Positions 22,739 to 33,500 of a DNA stretch of 64,000 nucleotides are shown piece after piece. Under the pieces are notes generated by a model. That model was not told where the DNA came from. It made no database searches and saw only the letters and a list, made by a program, of their open reading frames with translations. The position numbers and the translations under genes were made by a program. Every line of letters begins with the position of its first letter. The first letter of the stretch is position 1. The DNA is from Achatina immaculata (Eukaryota; Mollusca; Gastropoda; Stylommatophora; Achatinidae): the NCBI GenBank assembly GCA_009760885.1, contig CM019709.1, positions 33,537,033-33,601,032 of the forward strand, given 5' to 3'.

Positions 22739-23284
22739 CTATTTTAAATCCAGCGTATGAATTATTAATGTGTGTACACATTTTTTTCTTCATATCCGCT
22801 GGCCGTAGAGACACGAAAGAAATGCATTATTCAAGATCTGAGCGTAACGTAATATTCCGTCTCCTCTTTCTTTATTCTCTGACGTGTTCAGCAGAACATG
22901 TCTCGCTTCACAGACAGATATAATCCGTCTTAATAGACTTGTTTTCATTACCACTAGGGTCTCGCTTGAACTTTTTGCTTTTTAAATTTGTACTAAATGA
23001 AATTACACCTCTAGGGCGAGAGGACAAATAATTATCAGTATATCTGCTCTCATCATTATCAGCACGTGCCCTCCGGTGTGCTAACTAAGGTTTCGTTGTT
23101 TGTGTGCAAATGTTCAACCCTTTTGCAAATACAGTATATTCTCGATACATAAATAAAAACAATTTTGTGTGCAGATATGCGCCGTAATAACAAATTATAA
23201 AAATGATTTAAAGTTCTCATAGAAAAAAATAATAAAATCAAAAGATATCGGTAAAACAAACTCATGCAGCTCTACTGCACTTTC

Positions 23285-23775
23285 TTTTTCAACCGGGAAA
23301 TGAACGTGCTGACAGACTGGCAAAGAGTGGAGCCACCATGTCACAGCCTCACATCTCCACCAACATGAGAACAGCTAAACACATTATACACAACAACTGC
23401 AAGCAGCAGTGGGTGGACAGCTGGGCCAGTAATCCAAATGGAAGATCCCTATATACACATCTGCCAAAGCCTAACCCTGGAGACCACATCAACAGCTTAT
23501 GTCGTAGAGACCAATGCACAATTTTCAGGTTGAGAACAGGACATTACCCTCAATCATCACTTATACAGAGTGACCGCTGACCACACACCATACTGCATAC
23601 ACTGAAACAGACAAGAAGAAGAAACTGTTAAGCACCACCTGCAGTGCATTGAAGGACCTTCGGAAGAACCTGATACCATCAAACTCCTCAATCACCGACA
23701 TTCTGTATGGAGACGTAGAACAGCTGAAGAGGACCTGTACGTTTCATTATCTGGCACAAGGGAAAAAGGGTGAAA
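23285..23775 (+). mobile_element. LINE-I-related 3' fragment (RNase H end and C-terminal tail)
   Basis: Starts in RNase H at PGNERADRLAKSGA, matching [13 protein letters not shown] of the full-length element, and continues with [20 protein letters not shown] (compare [12 protein letters not shown]). Stops and shifts follow, and the Cys-His tail is decayed. It is a diverged relative of the element at 31310-35777. Confidence 0.8.
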
Positions 23776-24084
23776 ACTCGTAAACCCGGGAATCGGAAAG
23801 GTCAAAAGTTTCTTTCAACCTTCCTGGCTTCCTGCTGTATGACAGAATACCAGGAAGATGAAAAATAAAAGTAGCAGTTTTGCTAGGTAGCACACATACA
23901 CAATTTCGTGAGCGTCTATCTTTCAGTGTGTGCGTCCGCGCTGCCACATGGATTAGAGGGAGCACTGATGTCCTGCACCGGCAGACGTTGGTGATCAAGC
24001 TTTCCCACAGATCTCGATCCTTGATATTCTCCTTCAACTTAGCAGCTGACTTTTTTATTGTGCAGTCGCTTTGGGGGGCGGGTA

Positions 24085-24363
24085 ACGACCGGCTAGCGTA
24101 GTGGTTAGAGCACTCGTCTAGCAACCGAATGGTTGAGGGTTCGAATCCCCAGCTGGGCGGGATTTTTTTGTGTGTGTGACCAATACGCCCCTGAGGTAGA
24201 CACAGCCTCGTAAAATGGGTACCAGAGAAAATCTAGGAAGGAAAGGCAGCTAAGAACTGGCCACCCCTAACTCATATGGTGATGGCCCAGCATAATGAGG
24301 TCGCTAACGCTTCATTCCCCTACGGCATTTGCTATGGGACTTGCGGACGAAGAAGAAGAAGAA
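24085..24363 (+). mobile_element. tRNA-derived SINE (SINE1) with GAA tail
   Basis: The head has box A TAGCGTAGTGGTTAGAGCAC and box B GGTTCGAATCC in tRNA spacing. The body includes CCTCGTAAAATGGGTACCAG and CGCTTCATTCCCCTACGGC. The 3' end reads TTGCGGACGAAGAAGAAGAAG, like the LINE-I 3' end. A second copy is at 25019-25285. Confidence 0.9.
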
Positions 24364-25018
24364 GGAGCTATGGGACTATCTATCCAACTGTCCGTGATCT
24401 TTAATATTGGTCTTTCTTGCCACTTTTCCCATATATCTTTCCTGTTGTGTTTCCTACCCCTCCTCTTCTCATTATATGTCCAGTGAGTGATGACTGTCGT
24501 TTTTCTTGTGGATTTAAGTAGATTAATTTCTTCACTGACTTTTGTTAAAATTTCCTGTTTGTCATGTTAGCTGTTCATAATACTGTACTATTAACATTGT
24601 TCTTATGACACCCATTCAAAGCCGTGAAATAAAAGCTTGACACCCTTGCGGTTCTGAATTTGAGAGAACTCTGAGAAACAGAAATTTAGAGCCATTTGTG
24701 ATGTACACAATCAGAGAAACAGTAGGTCAGGAAAAGTCATGATGTTAAACAGGGCGAATATAAAGGCCCTCCCTGATATCAAACATTTATTTCACAAAAG
24801 GAACTATGCTAGATTCAATATGTGCTTTTTTCTGAAATATACTTTATGTGCACACTTCAACATGTCCTCCGTTTGTTGCTCTGAGAACGCCTAAGCGATA
24901 CTCGATTTCTTGTCAGGTGTTCTCCAACATCTCTTAAATCACAGTCGTTAAAGTATCCGTTATCCTTCCCTTCAAAGTTTCAATATCAAGAACTGGTGAA
25001 CTCTTTGAACTTAGTATA

Positions 25019-25285
25019 AGGTAGTCCCATAGCAAATACCGTAGGGGATGAAGCGTTAGAGACCTCATTGTGTTGGACCATCAACGTATGAGGTAGGATG
25101 GACAGTTCCTTTCCTCGCTGCCTTTCCTTCCCAGATTTTCTCTGGTACTCATTTTACGAGGCTGTGTCGACCTCAGGGCCGTATTGGTCGGTAAAAAAAA
25201 TCAAAACCCCGCTCGGCTGGGGATTCGAACACTCGATCATTCGCTTGCTAGACGAGTGCTCTAACCACTACGGTGGCCGGTATAG
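25019..25285 (-). mobile_element. tRNA-derived SINE1, second copy with TSD
   Basis: The minus strand carries GTAGTGGTTAGAGCACTCG and GTTCGAATCCCCAGC, then the same body, ending at TTTGCTATGGGACTAC with no GAA tail. It is flanked by CTTAGTATA at 25010-25018 and 25286-25294. The space between the two SINE1 copies shows no gene. Confidence 0.9.
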
Positions 25286-26028
25286 CTTAGTATAGTCTCA
25301 TTAAAAATTGTCATTTGGGCTGAACATATCTTGTCTATTCTTTTCTGAAACTTCTAATGAATTTTGTTTGGTGGTACCACAAAACACAGTGCTTTCTCTT
25401 TCGTATACGCCATTTTGATACTAGCGTTTTCAAAGCCGCTTGTAAATAAGTAAGTTCTAAATAAGGAGTTTGATAGAAACATACTCTTGGATGGATGCTG
25501 TGGCATGTAGCAGGGCATATAAAAACGGCTGTCATGAATGCAATGACGCCAGAGTCTGATTTTGTAAATAAACAAATAAATAAACATTGGTACAGCTGAT
25601 GTTACAGCGTTCATATTTCTATCTAGCATATCTTTGTTTTTTAAAGATATCATTTTTCTTAACCAGGGATAGAGTTTTATGATCCCCGTGAATTACTGAT
25701 CTTAAACAAGTTGTAAAGTTATGATCTGATCACCCAGGAGGAAGGAGGATGCAAATTGCTTAACCGCGGCAACAAAAGATGTCAAACTAGAATACAGATC
25801 GTAGGAAAGGCGGACAAAGGAAGTCAGTGTGTCAAAGAGGCTGGACCGATGACCTAATATTGGCAGGTAGACCCTGACAGAGTATAAAGTATGCCTGTGA
25901 GACCTGGACACTTAACAAAAACAGCTGAGAAACACATAAATGCCTTTGAATGTAAATGCTACAGAAGAGTACTACAGATATCATGGACCCACAAAAAAAG
26001 AACAAATATATGCATACTATAAGAACTT

Positions 26029-26275
26029 GGTAGTGAAGTGGTTAGTGCACTGGTCTCTCATGGCGAAGGTCGGGGGTTCGTTTCCGGGCGGAGGCACCCC
26101 AGCTGTAGAAATGGGTACCCGACTTCTTCTGGAGTTGGGGAAGGAAAGGCGGCCAGGCGTGATACTGACCATATCACCCTCTAGTGTGCTGACAAGTCAA
26201 GGAAAATATGGGCACTAACACCATATCCCTATGTGCCTCTAAGGCATGACAGGATTACCTTTACCTTACTTTTTT
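26029..26275 (+). mobile_element. tRNA-derived SINE (SINE2) with TSD
   Basis: Box A is TAGTGAAGTGGTTAGTGCAC and box B is GGTTCGTTTCC. The tail CCTTTACCTTAC is followed by T7. It is flanked by a perfect TATAAGAACTT at 26018-26028 and 26276-26286. An inverted relative is at 38105-38380. Confidence 0.93.
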
Positions 26276-26392
26276 TATAAGAACTTAATACTGAAGAATG
26301 TTGGCTAGTAAAGAAGATTAAACAGAGAAAACTTTAATATTTTGAACACATTAAACGTCATGATAATTTAGAGGAGACAGTCTTGGAAGGGT

Positions 26393-27310
26393 CATCATCA
26401 TCATCGTCAGGTGCCGTGCCGATGGCGTTGGCTATTATACTTCTACAGAGTACACGATCCTTCATGCAGGCCATCAGCTCAGTTGGTAATCTCCTCTCAC
26501 ACCATCCTGTCAGACTGTCCAGTATCATTTCTCTTGGTCTTCCTCTTGATCTTCTTCCTTCTATTTTTCCTGTTGTTATAATATTTTCAATGCCCCCTCT
26601 TCTCATTGCATGTCCTATGAAAGTACATTGTCTCTCTTTTATTTTTTTGACAAGATTTTTTTGTCTCTCCAGCTCTTCTAATACGTTCTTCATTAGTTAT
26701 TTTTGCTGTCCAGGGGATTCGCAACATTCTTCTAATAAACCACATTTCTGCTGCTTCCAATGATTTTTGTGCAGACTTGCCTATTGTCCATGATTCACTT
26801 CCATATAACAAGACAGGTTCAATATAGCATTTTAGGACTCGTTTTCTAACATTCATTGATAATGATGTGTTGGATAATATGTTTCTCATTCTCTGAAATG
26901 CAGTCTTTGCATGGCCTATTCTGCTCCTAATTTCGGTTCTGCCTTTCCTATCTGAAGTTATTACTGCTCCAAGGTATTTGAATTTCTGCCCCTGCTTTAG
27001 AATAATTCCGTTTAATTTTATACTGCATGCTGGTGGATTATGTTTCTTAGATATAACCATAGTCTCTGTCTTTTTGATATTCAATGTAAGGCCTTTCTGG
27101 TAACTTTCTTTGACGACTTTATCCAAGAGATTTTGCAGGTCTTGTTGGTTCTCAGCTATCAGTACTGTGTCGTCAGCATATCGAAGGTTGTTAATACTGT
27201 ATCCTCCATTTTTATGCCTGGTTCTGTGATGATCGTTCTTAGAATATTCCCGCTGTACAGAGAAAAAAAGTCTGGAGATAGTACACATCCTTGTCGCACC
27301 CCTTATTTTA
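26393..27310 (-). mobile_element. ATG-tailed LINE fragment with RT palm and thumb
   Basis: The minus frame holds INNLRYADDTVLIAENQQDL (catalytic YADD), GLTLNIKKTETMVISKK, KFKYLGAVITSDRKGRTEI, VLLYGSESWTIGK and WFIRRMLRIPWTAK, then a frameshift into the [14 protein letters not shown] tail. The tail is (ATG)n, seen as CATCATCATC at 26393. The direct repeat GAAGGGT at 26386-26392 and 27311-27317 marks insertion into the RTE-A copy. It is 5'-truncated before the YADD box. Confidence 0.9.
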
Positions 27311-27699
27311 GAAGGGTACATAATGGGAAAAAAGAAAGAGAAGAAGACCAAGGCGAAGATGGCTACAAAACATCGTTGATAATCTGCAAATTGTACACAT
27401 CAGCAGCAGGGCATCTTGCTTACAACCGAGAGGCCTACAGGAGAGCTGTTAGGGAGGCAAAGTTCCGCAAGAGATGTGCAAACGACCGACTGACTGAGGC
27501 CATGACAGAGCTTCTCTACACTTTCTTAATAAATACGACGGCGAGTCAGAACGTTAGCGCTAATCAAGGGACGTAACCAGTGGTGGGGGGACCCTAGATA
27601 GAACCCGCTTTACCATGTTTCCAACGCATTGGTCCACTGATTTCTTATGGTAAATTTACGAATAATTTGTTTAGAATATATGGGACTTAATTAATGTAA

Positions 27700-28250
27700 T
27701 ACAAGAATTGGACAGGCGTCCCAGACCTTTAACAAATTAGCAAACATATGGAAATCCCCCATTCTCCACACGAAACCTCAATATCAGAATCTATAAATCC
27801 AGTGTAAGCTCCATTTTATTATATGCAGTCACGACATGGAAAGCCATTTGGAGAATGGAAAGCAGACTGAGAGGATTTGAAGGAAGATGCCTTAGGAAAA
27901 TTCTAAGAATAGTGTGGGAAGAACGTGTGACGAACGAGGAAATGATCAAACGAACAGGCATTGAGGACATTACTAAGTAGGTCAAAAGACGAGGACAGAA
28001 ATAGTTGGGCCACCTACTACGAATGGAAACAAACAAGACGCCCCTACACCACCTTGACTAGGGACAGCTCAAGAAAAACAGAAAGACGGGCAGGCCATTA
28101 GGAACATGGAGATGCACAAATATAGAAAGAACTAAAGGAAGCGAGAAAGAGATAGTTTGAGGTATCCCGACATGCTCAAAACAAGATTGGCTGGGGAAGC
28201 TTTGTTGATGTCTTATGCTCCATTTGGAGTACCGAGGACTGATGAATTAA
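27700..28250 (+). mobile_element. LINE 3' fragment (RT thumb and tail)
   Basis: Translation in broken frames gives [54 protein letters not shown] and WTQEKQKDGQAIRNMEM-like text. Fragments of the same family lie on the minus strand at 60262-60590 and 62185-62480. Confidence 0.7.
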
Positions 28251-28311
28251 TGTAAAACTATTTATTTTAAATTGTTTGTACATATTATAAAGTCACTTTG
28301 TTTCTCAGTCA

Positions 28312-28815
28312 TTCAGTCATTTGTTTGTCCATTGCGGAACTTTGCTTCCCTAACAGCTCTCCCGTAGGCCTCTCGGTTGTAAGCAAGATGCCCTATTGGT
28401 GATGCATCCATTTGCAGATTATCAACGATGTCTTGCAGCCATCTTTGCCTTGGTCTTCCTCTCTTTCTTTTTCCCATTATGTACCCTTCCAAGACGGTCT
28501 TCTCTAAATTATCATGACGTTTAATATGCCCAAAATATTTAAGTTTTCTCTCTATAATCCTCTTTACTAGCCAGCTTTATTCAATATTCAGTTATTGTAG
28601 TAAGGATATACTTGTTCTTTTTTGTGTCCATGATATTTGAAGAACTCTTCTGTAGCATTTACATTCAAAGGCATTTATGTGTTTCTCAGCTGTTTTGTTA
28701 AGTGTCCAGGTCTAACAGGCGTATGGGAAAGATGCATACCCTTAAAAATCTTATTTTTGTAGATCTGTTCCTCTCCACAGCTTCTTTAGGTGTTTTGTTT
28801 TTTGAAGAGCGATAG
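28312..28815 (-). mobile_element. RTE-A LINE 3' end
   Basis: The family end with CAGTCATTTG at the left, then the GHI-RHD, KRTSISLLQ and AFECKCYRR coding traces on the minus strand, to about the TTGAAGAGCGATAGATGTCC block. Another copy in the opposite direction begins 150 bp away. Confidence 0.88.
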
Positions 28816-28964
28816 ATGTCCTCTTTGAATGAGAACAACAACAGGGGATTAAAAAACCCAACTCGCGGGCTCAAGTCTTTAATATATTGTTGAACTTCAT
28901 AATGCTTTCCTTTCATATTTGATCTATTGTCGTATTTTTTTTTTTTTTTTTTTGCTGTCGTATA

Positions 28965-29165
28965 TTAGAGAAGCCCGTCTTGGAAAGATACATAATGGGG
29001 AAAAGAAAGAGAGGAAGACCAAAGCTAAGATGGCTGCAAGACATCGTTGATAATCTGCAAATGGATCCATCAGCAGCAGGGCATCTTGCTTACAACCGAG
29101 AGGCCTATAGGAGTGCTGTTAGGGAGGCAAAGTTCCGCAAGGGACAAACAAATGACTGACTGACT
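28965..29165 (+). mobile_element. RTE-A LINE 3' end, opposed to the neighbour
   Basis: Short copy from GAAAGATACATAATGGGG to GACTGACTGACTGATT. It forms a partial inverted pair with 28312-28815. A poly-T tract lies just left, at 28938-28953. Confidence 0.88.
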
Positions 29166-29171
29166 GATTGT

Positions 29172-29455
29172 CGTATCATGACCGCGCTTGCTTGCGACTC
29201 GAATATTCATGTCTGACAATTTTCTAAGAGTAGTTAGCACCGAGCCTGTAGGGACTTCTACAGAAACGAAACCAAGAAATTCCTCGTAAATATTGATATC
29301 ATTTGGATCTGTACTAACAAATCTTGCAGCCAGTGCTAAATTTTCAGTATGAGTTACATCTGGAATACAGTCTGCAATTATGTTATAATATTTAGCTTTC
29401 TGTACGATAGAAACCATTTCCCTATTTAATGGATCCAAAGAAGAGAGAAATCAGT
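29172..29455 (-). pseudogene. hAT-like DUF4371 transposase fragment
   Basis: The minus strand reads NREMVSIVQKAKYYNIIADC, then PDVTHTENLALAARFV, NIYEEFLGFVSVEVPTGS and VLTTLRKL. The YYNIIAD-PDV-HTE-L and FLGF motifs fit the DUF4371/ZMYM-type domain of hAT transposases. Only about 85 residues are intact. Confidence 0.7.
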
Positions 29456-29820
29456 TCACTTTGAATCCTTTTCATGAGTTAATGTTGAGTCAATCTACAA
29501 GTAAGCGTGGTCAATAATAAATGAAAATTGCTGTTTAAAAAATAATTTACATATTTTCATATTATTTTTTTTTCCCCAGTACATCCACATTCCACCAATT
29601 TTGCTGCCTCGTGAAAATGCACGTTGCACTCACTATCGGTAGAGCAGACCCTACGTGTCACTTGCGTGCTACAGTATTGTGAAGCGTTAGTGTTTTCACA
29701 CACCACAGCGAGACTGTGGAAGTCAGGATCTGTCCTTGCTGCCTGCCTGTTTCAAAGGAACAATTTATTTATTTATTTTTTTTATTAAAAGAAAACAACG
29801 AGGCTTTCGAACGGTAAAGT

Positions 29821-30082
29821 AAGAGAACATGGTTTTGTAGGACTGGACCTCGAAAAAATCGTAGACAAAGCACTTTAGTGAGACGTGAGAGAAAGAAAAA
29901 TCACAGGATGTGCGAGATAGCGTAGTTCGTTAGTACGCGGTGACTAGAAGCCTGCTCGTCCTACCGGAGTCCGTTGTTCGAATCCCCGGTAATCTCTTGT
30001 GATTTTTCTTTCTCTCACGTCTCACTAAAGTGCTTTGTCTACGATTTTTTCGAGGTCTAATCCTACAATACTGTGTTCTCTT
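29821..30082 (+). mobile_element. tRNA-like SINE inside an 85-bp inverted repeat
   Basis: The arms at 29821-29906 and about 29998-30082 are near-perfect reverse complements. Between them is a tRNA-like head: AGCGTAGTTCGTTAGTACGC resembles box A and TTGTTCGAATCCCCGG contains box B. The right arm is the SINE body; the left arm is the same body inverted, without a head. A diverged relative with two heads is at 62553-62785. Confidence 0.75.
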
Positions 30083-30099
30083 AGTTTGACTGTTTTGGC

Positions 30100-30235
30100 T
30101 ATTTCAAAGGGTACACCTCGGGTCCCATTTCTTGAGACCTGATCGAGCCTAGTGCTGGCCGGCCCAGAGAAATTCCTGCCCATTGAGAAATCGAGCGCGG
30201 GATCTTCTGATCGGCACGGAAGTGCTCTAATCATC
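30100..30235 (-). mobile_element. tRNA-derived SINE fragment upstream of DENND11
   Basis: The minus strand gives ATTAGAGCACTTCCGTGCC and a decayed box B (GCGCTCGATTTC), then a SINE2-like body. It ends about 120 bp before the DENND11 start codon, so it may lie in the promoter or 5' UTR. Confidence 0.6.
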
Positions 30236-30357
30236 GTAGAACCTACAAACTATCACAACACTATTGAAAGATATTCTTTCCGTAAGGTTTATCCTGGCAA
30301 ACTTTTATATATGCCTAAGGGGCGCTTACTCTGAATTGAAAAAAACACACAGCAAAG

Positions 30358-30571
30358 ATGTCTTCCGAGGATAGGCTGCCACTACTGACCGATGACGAGA
30401 CAATTGAGTATACGCGATATGCCCCGAAGAGTTTGGTGCCACAGTCTCTCGGACCACATCCCGATGGCCAAACTGAAAGACTGACCATCAGTGCTGGCAC
30501 AAGTTCCTTAACTGTAGCGGAGCAAGACACGATTGTCGCTTTATTCGTTGTAGCTTTCGACACTCGATCAG
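30358..30571 (+). CDS. DENND11: DENND11 exon 1 (residues 1-71)
   Basis: ATG at 30358 with A at -3. The first ~55 residues are Ser/Thr/Pro-rich and likely disordered; the end, [15 protein letters not shown], is the first strand of the upstream DENN module. Donor TCAG|GTATCT, phase 1. Reading on past the donor meets a stop at 30643, so the longer open frame there is intronic. Confidence 0.95.
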
Positions 30572-33500
30572 GTATCTGTTTATCAGATAACGCTGTTAAA
30601 GAGACACGGTTTTGTTGTGAGACAGAGAATGTCACAATGAATTAAGATAATAACTGCACGGATATGATTATCTTGATCTTTTAACACGTTATTTTATAGG
30701 ATTCTTTGTGATAATAATAATAATAATAATGATAATAATAAAACTAAATACAAAGGGTGGTAATTGTAAAGTTAAAAGTAAAAGTTTTGGTGGACGGTTG
30801 AGTCATGATGAGATGCCATTTAGAATTTTAACATGTTTTTTTGTGTGTAAAGGACAACAGATAAAGGAGTAGAGTTCTGACATAATGTTTGTTTATTTAT
30901 TTAAAATCATAGATAAAATGGAGAAAGAATGGAATTTTGACATATTGCTAATGACAACAAAGGAGTGGAGTTTTGATGTGATGTTTATTTATTTATTTAA
31001 ATCAGAGACAAAATAAGGAATGTGATGGAATTTTTGAATAGTTTTGTAATGTTTTTAAAATTCAAAGATAAAACATAAAGAAAATAGAATTTTGACATGG
31101 TGAAGTTTCTTGAAGGTAGAGCAGAGAAAGAATAGAATTTTCATATATTGAGTTCTGTCATAGATAAAACAGAAAAGATGTCAGTCTGATATGTTGAATT
31201 CTGTCATTAGATAAAGCTTTGAAAAGATGTCAGTATGATATGCTGAATTCTATCATTAGATAAAACATTGAAAAAATGTCAGTCTGATATGTTGAATTCT
31301 ATATGAGATCTTCTTCTTCTTCGTTCGCATTGTCTGTCTATATCTGCAGACATGTCTCTTGGATAAATTTCACTGTTTTTTGTAACTCATGTATGGAACC
31401 GTAGAGCTTATCTTCTTTAGTGGTTTCACTGGGCCAGTAATTATTTCTCAGTGTCTCATAGTTGATGCAGTTCTGGAGGATATGTTCCACAGTTTGGGGC
31501 ACATGTACATAGATTAGTAGTACCAACCTTAAACTTTGTATACATATGACTTCGGAGTCGGCTGTGTCCTGTTCGGAGACGGAAGATGGTGACTTGTTCC
31601 TTTCTGTTTAGCATGTGATAGTCATCATGTGGTGGTGTTTGTGGCTTCCTGTAGGTTTTTATCATGCTTTTCTTCTGATTATAGGTGATTGGTATGTCTG
31701 ATTGCTCCATTTCAGTGCCCTCTTTAGCCAGATGGTCAGCTTTCTCATTGCCTGGTATCCCACAGTGGGAGGGAATCCATTGCAAAGTGACTCCATGTTG
31801 TAAGCCAAATTTTGACAAGGCATCCTTAAGGTCTGGTAGTTTGTTGCTCTGAAGAGCTTCCAGTACTGATCTTGCATCTGTGAGAATTACTACAGGACAT
31901 GTATCAATTCTGGAGTCTGACAGTTTTTCAACTGCAGCAATAATTGCCCTAACTTCTGCATCAAAGTTGTTGCAGTATTTACCAGTGGGTATGGAAATCT
32001 TGTCAATGGTGTTGTTTGGATATTCAATATATGCTCCTGCCCCTCCATTCTTTATGGCATTATGTGCAGATCCATCTGTATACACACGTATCCAGGTGTC
32101 ACATGGATATTTGTCATCAAGAACACTAAGTGTGGCTGTTGATCTTACAAGACTGCTCTGCATCTCACCATTCTGCACACCTTTCACTTCAGTCTGAATA
32201 GTTATTTGTGTATAATCTGCTTCTTTCCATGGTGTATGCTCTGGTACAGATGATAATGGAGCGACTACAGTTGGAAGGTCAGGTATCAGCTTACGCATAC
32301 GCTTGGCCTGATGAATGAAGCTGCTTCTTTTAAGCCGTCCTAATGCCAAGTTATTGAATCTCTCCTTCAGGGGATGGCTTACAGAGCTAAGGAATTTTTC
32401 TCCCTTGGTCATGACCTTTGTGTCTCTACGTTCCTTTAGCGGTTGAACACCAACTATTTTCTGCATTTCTATTATTGGTGTGGACCTCATGGCACCTGTG
32501 ATAATCCGTAGTGACTGATTTTGAACCTTGTCTAGATTATGCAGCATAGTGTTTGATGCTGTGCACCAAGATGTTGAGCCATATTCTAAATGTGGTAGAA
32601 TACTTTGCTGATATACATTCTTGAGGATTCTTTCACTAGCTCCCCATGTGGTTCCACTCAATTTTCTTAATATGGCTAGTTTTCTTCTGGCTTTTGCTTC
32701 TGCACTGTTGATGTGTTGCTTCCAGGTCAGTTTTGAGTCAAGAGTCACTCCTGAGTAAGTGGGTTGGTTGTCCATCCTTAAGGGTATTTCATTTACAAAG
32801 ATCTTACCTGCTTTCTGTTTAGATGAGAGGGTGAACAGAGCGGTACCTGATTTATCTGTGTTGATACTTACACACCATTTGTTTGTCCATGATGTCAAGA
32901 TGTCTGCTGCTCTTTGGAGTCTCTGTGTAGCAACTGTCGAATATTCATCTGTACACCACATGACCAGATCATCTGCATACAGTGCCACTTTGATTCCATA
33001 GGGAAGTTCCTTGACCAGGTCATTAATGAGTACAAGGAATAGTGTAGGCGAAAGGACTCCTCCTTGTGGTACACCGTGTCGCAGAAGTACTTTCTGGCTT
33101 TTGTGTCCATCCATTACTACTCTAGCTCTTCTATTGTGTAAATAGGACTTTATCCAGTTGTACAGTCTTCCATTCACATTGCAGTTTCTTAGTTTCCACA
33201 GCAGACATTTTTTCCATACTTTATCAAAGGCTTTCTTCAGGTCTATCCACGCTGCTAGTACAAGGTTTTTCTCTTGGAATGCATCCTCAATTTCTTGAGA
33301 GAGATAAGTCACTTGATCTTCCGTACTGTAGTACTGCCTAAATCCTGCTTGTTGTGGAACGAGAAGGTTTTCACTTTCTAGGTACCATTTTAGCCTCAGG
33401 TCAATGATGCGTTCCATCGATTTGCATAGGCAGCTAGTGAGACTGTTTGGCCTGTAGCTGGAGGCAGTATCACTGTTTTTCCCTGGTTTTAGCAGTGGTA

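Larger units (their letters stand above)
25890..27505 (+). mobile_element. RTE-A LINE 3' end split by two nested insertions
   Basis: The host LINE reads [24 protein letters not shown] to 26017, resumes at 26287-26392 (KIKQRKL), and ends at 27318-27505 with the family's 3' end. A tRNA SINE (26029-26275) and an ATG-tailed LINE (26393-27310) interrupt it, each with its own target duplication. Confidence 0.9.

Noticed and set aside
22200..22814. His-rich frame on the minus strand and Met/Thr-rich frame on the plus strand
   Set aside because: Translation of the GAT/GAC trinucleotide tract.
24085..24160. A genuine tRNA gene
   Set aside because: Box A and B are present, but the cloverleaf is imperfect and the sequence continues into a SINE body repeated at 25019-25285.
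29907..29990. A genuine tRNA gene inside the inverted repeat
   Set aside because: Box B is good but the acceptor stem does not pair, and it continues into a repeat body.
30572..30645. Extension of DENND11 exon 1 beyond DTRSG
   Set aside because: The GTATCT donor fits the phase of exon 2 (GG|T), which restores the conserved GNIIEW; the extension is non-conserved.
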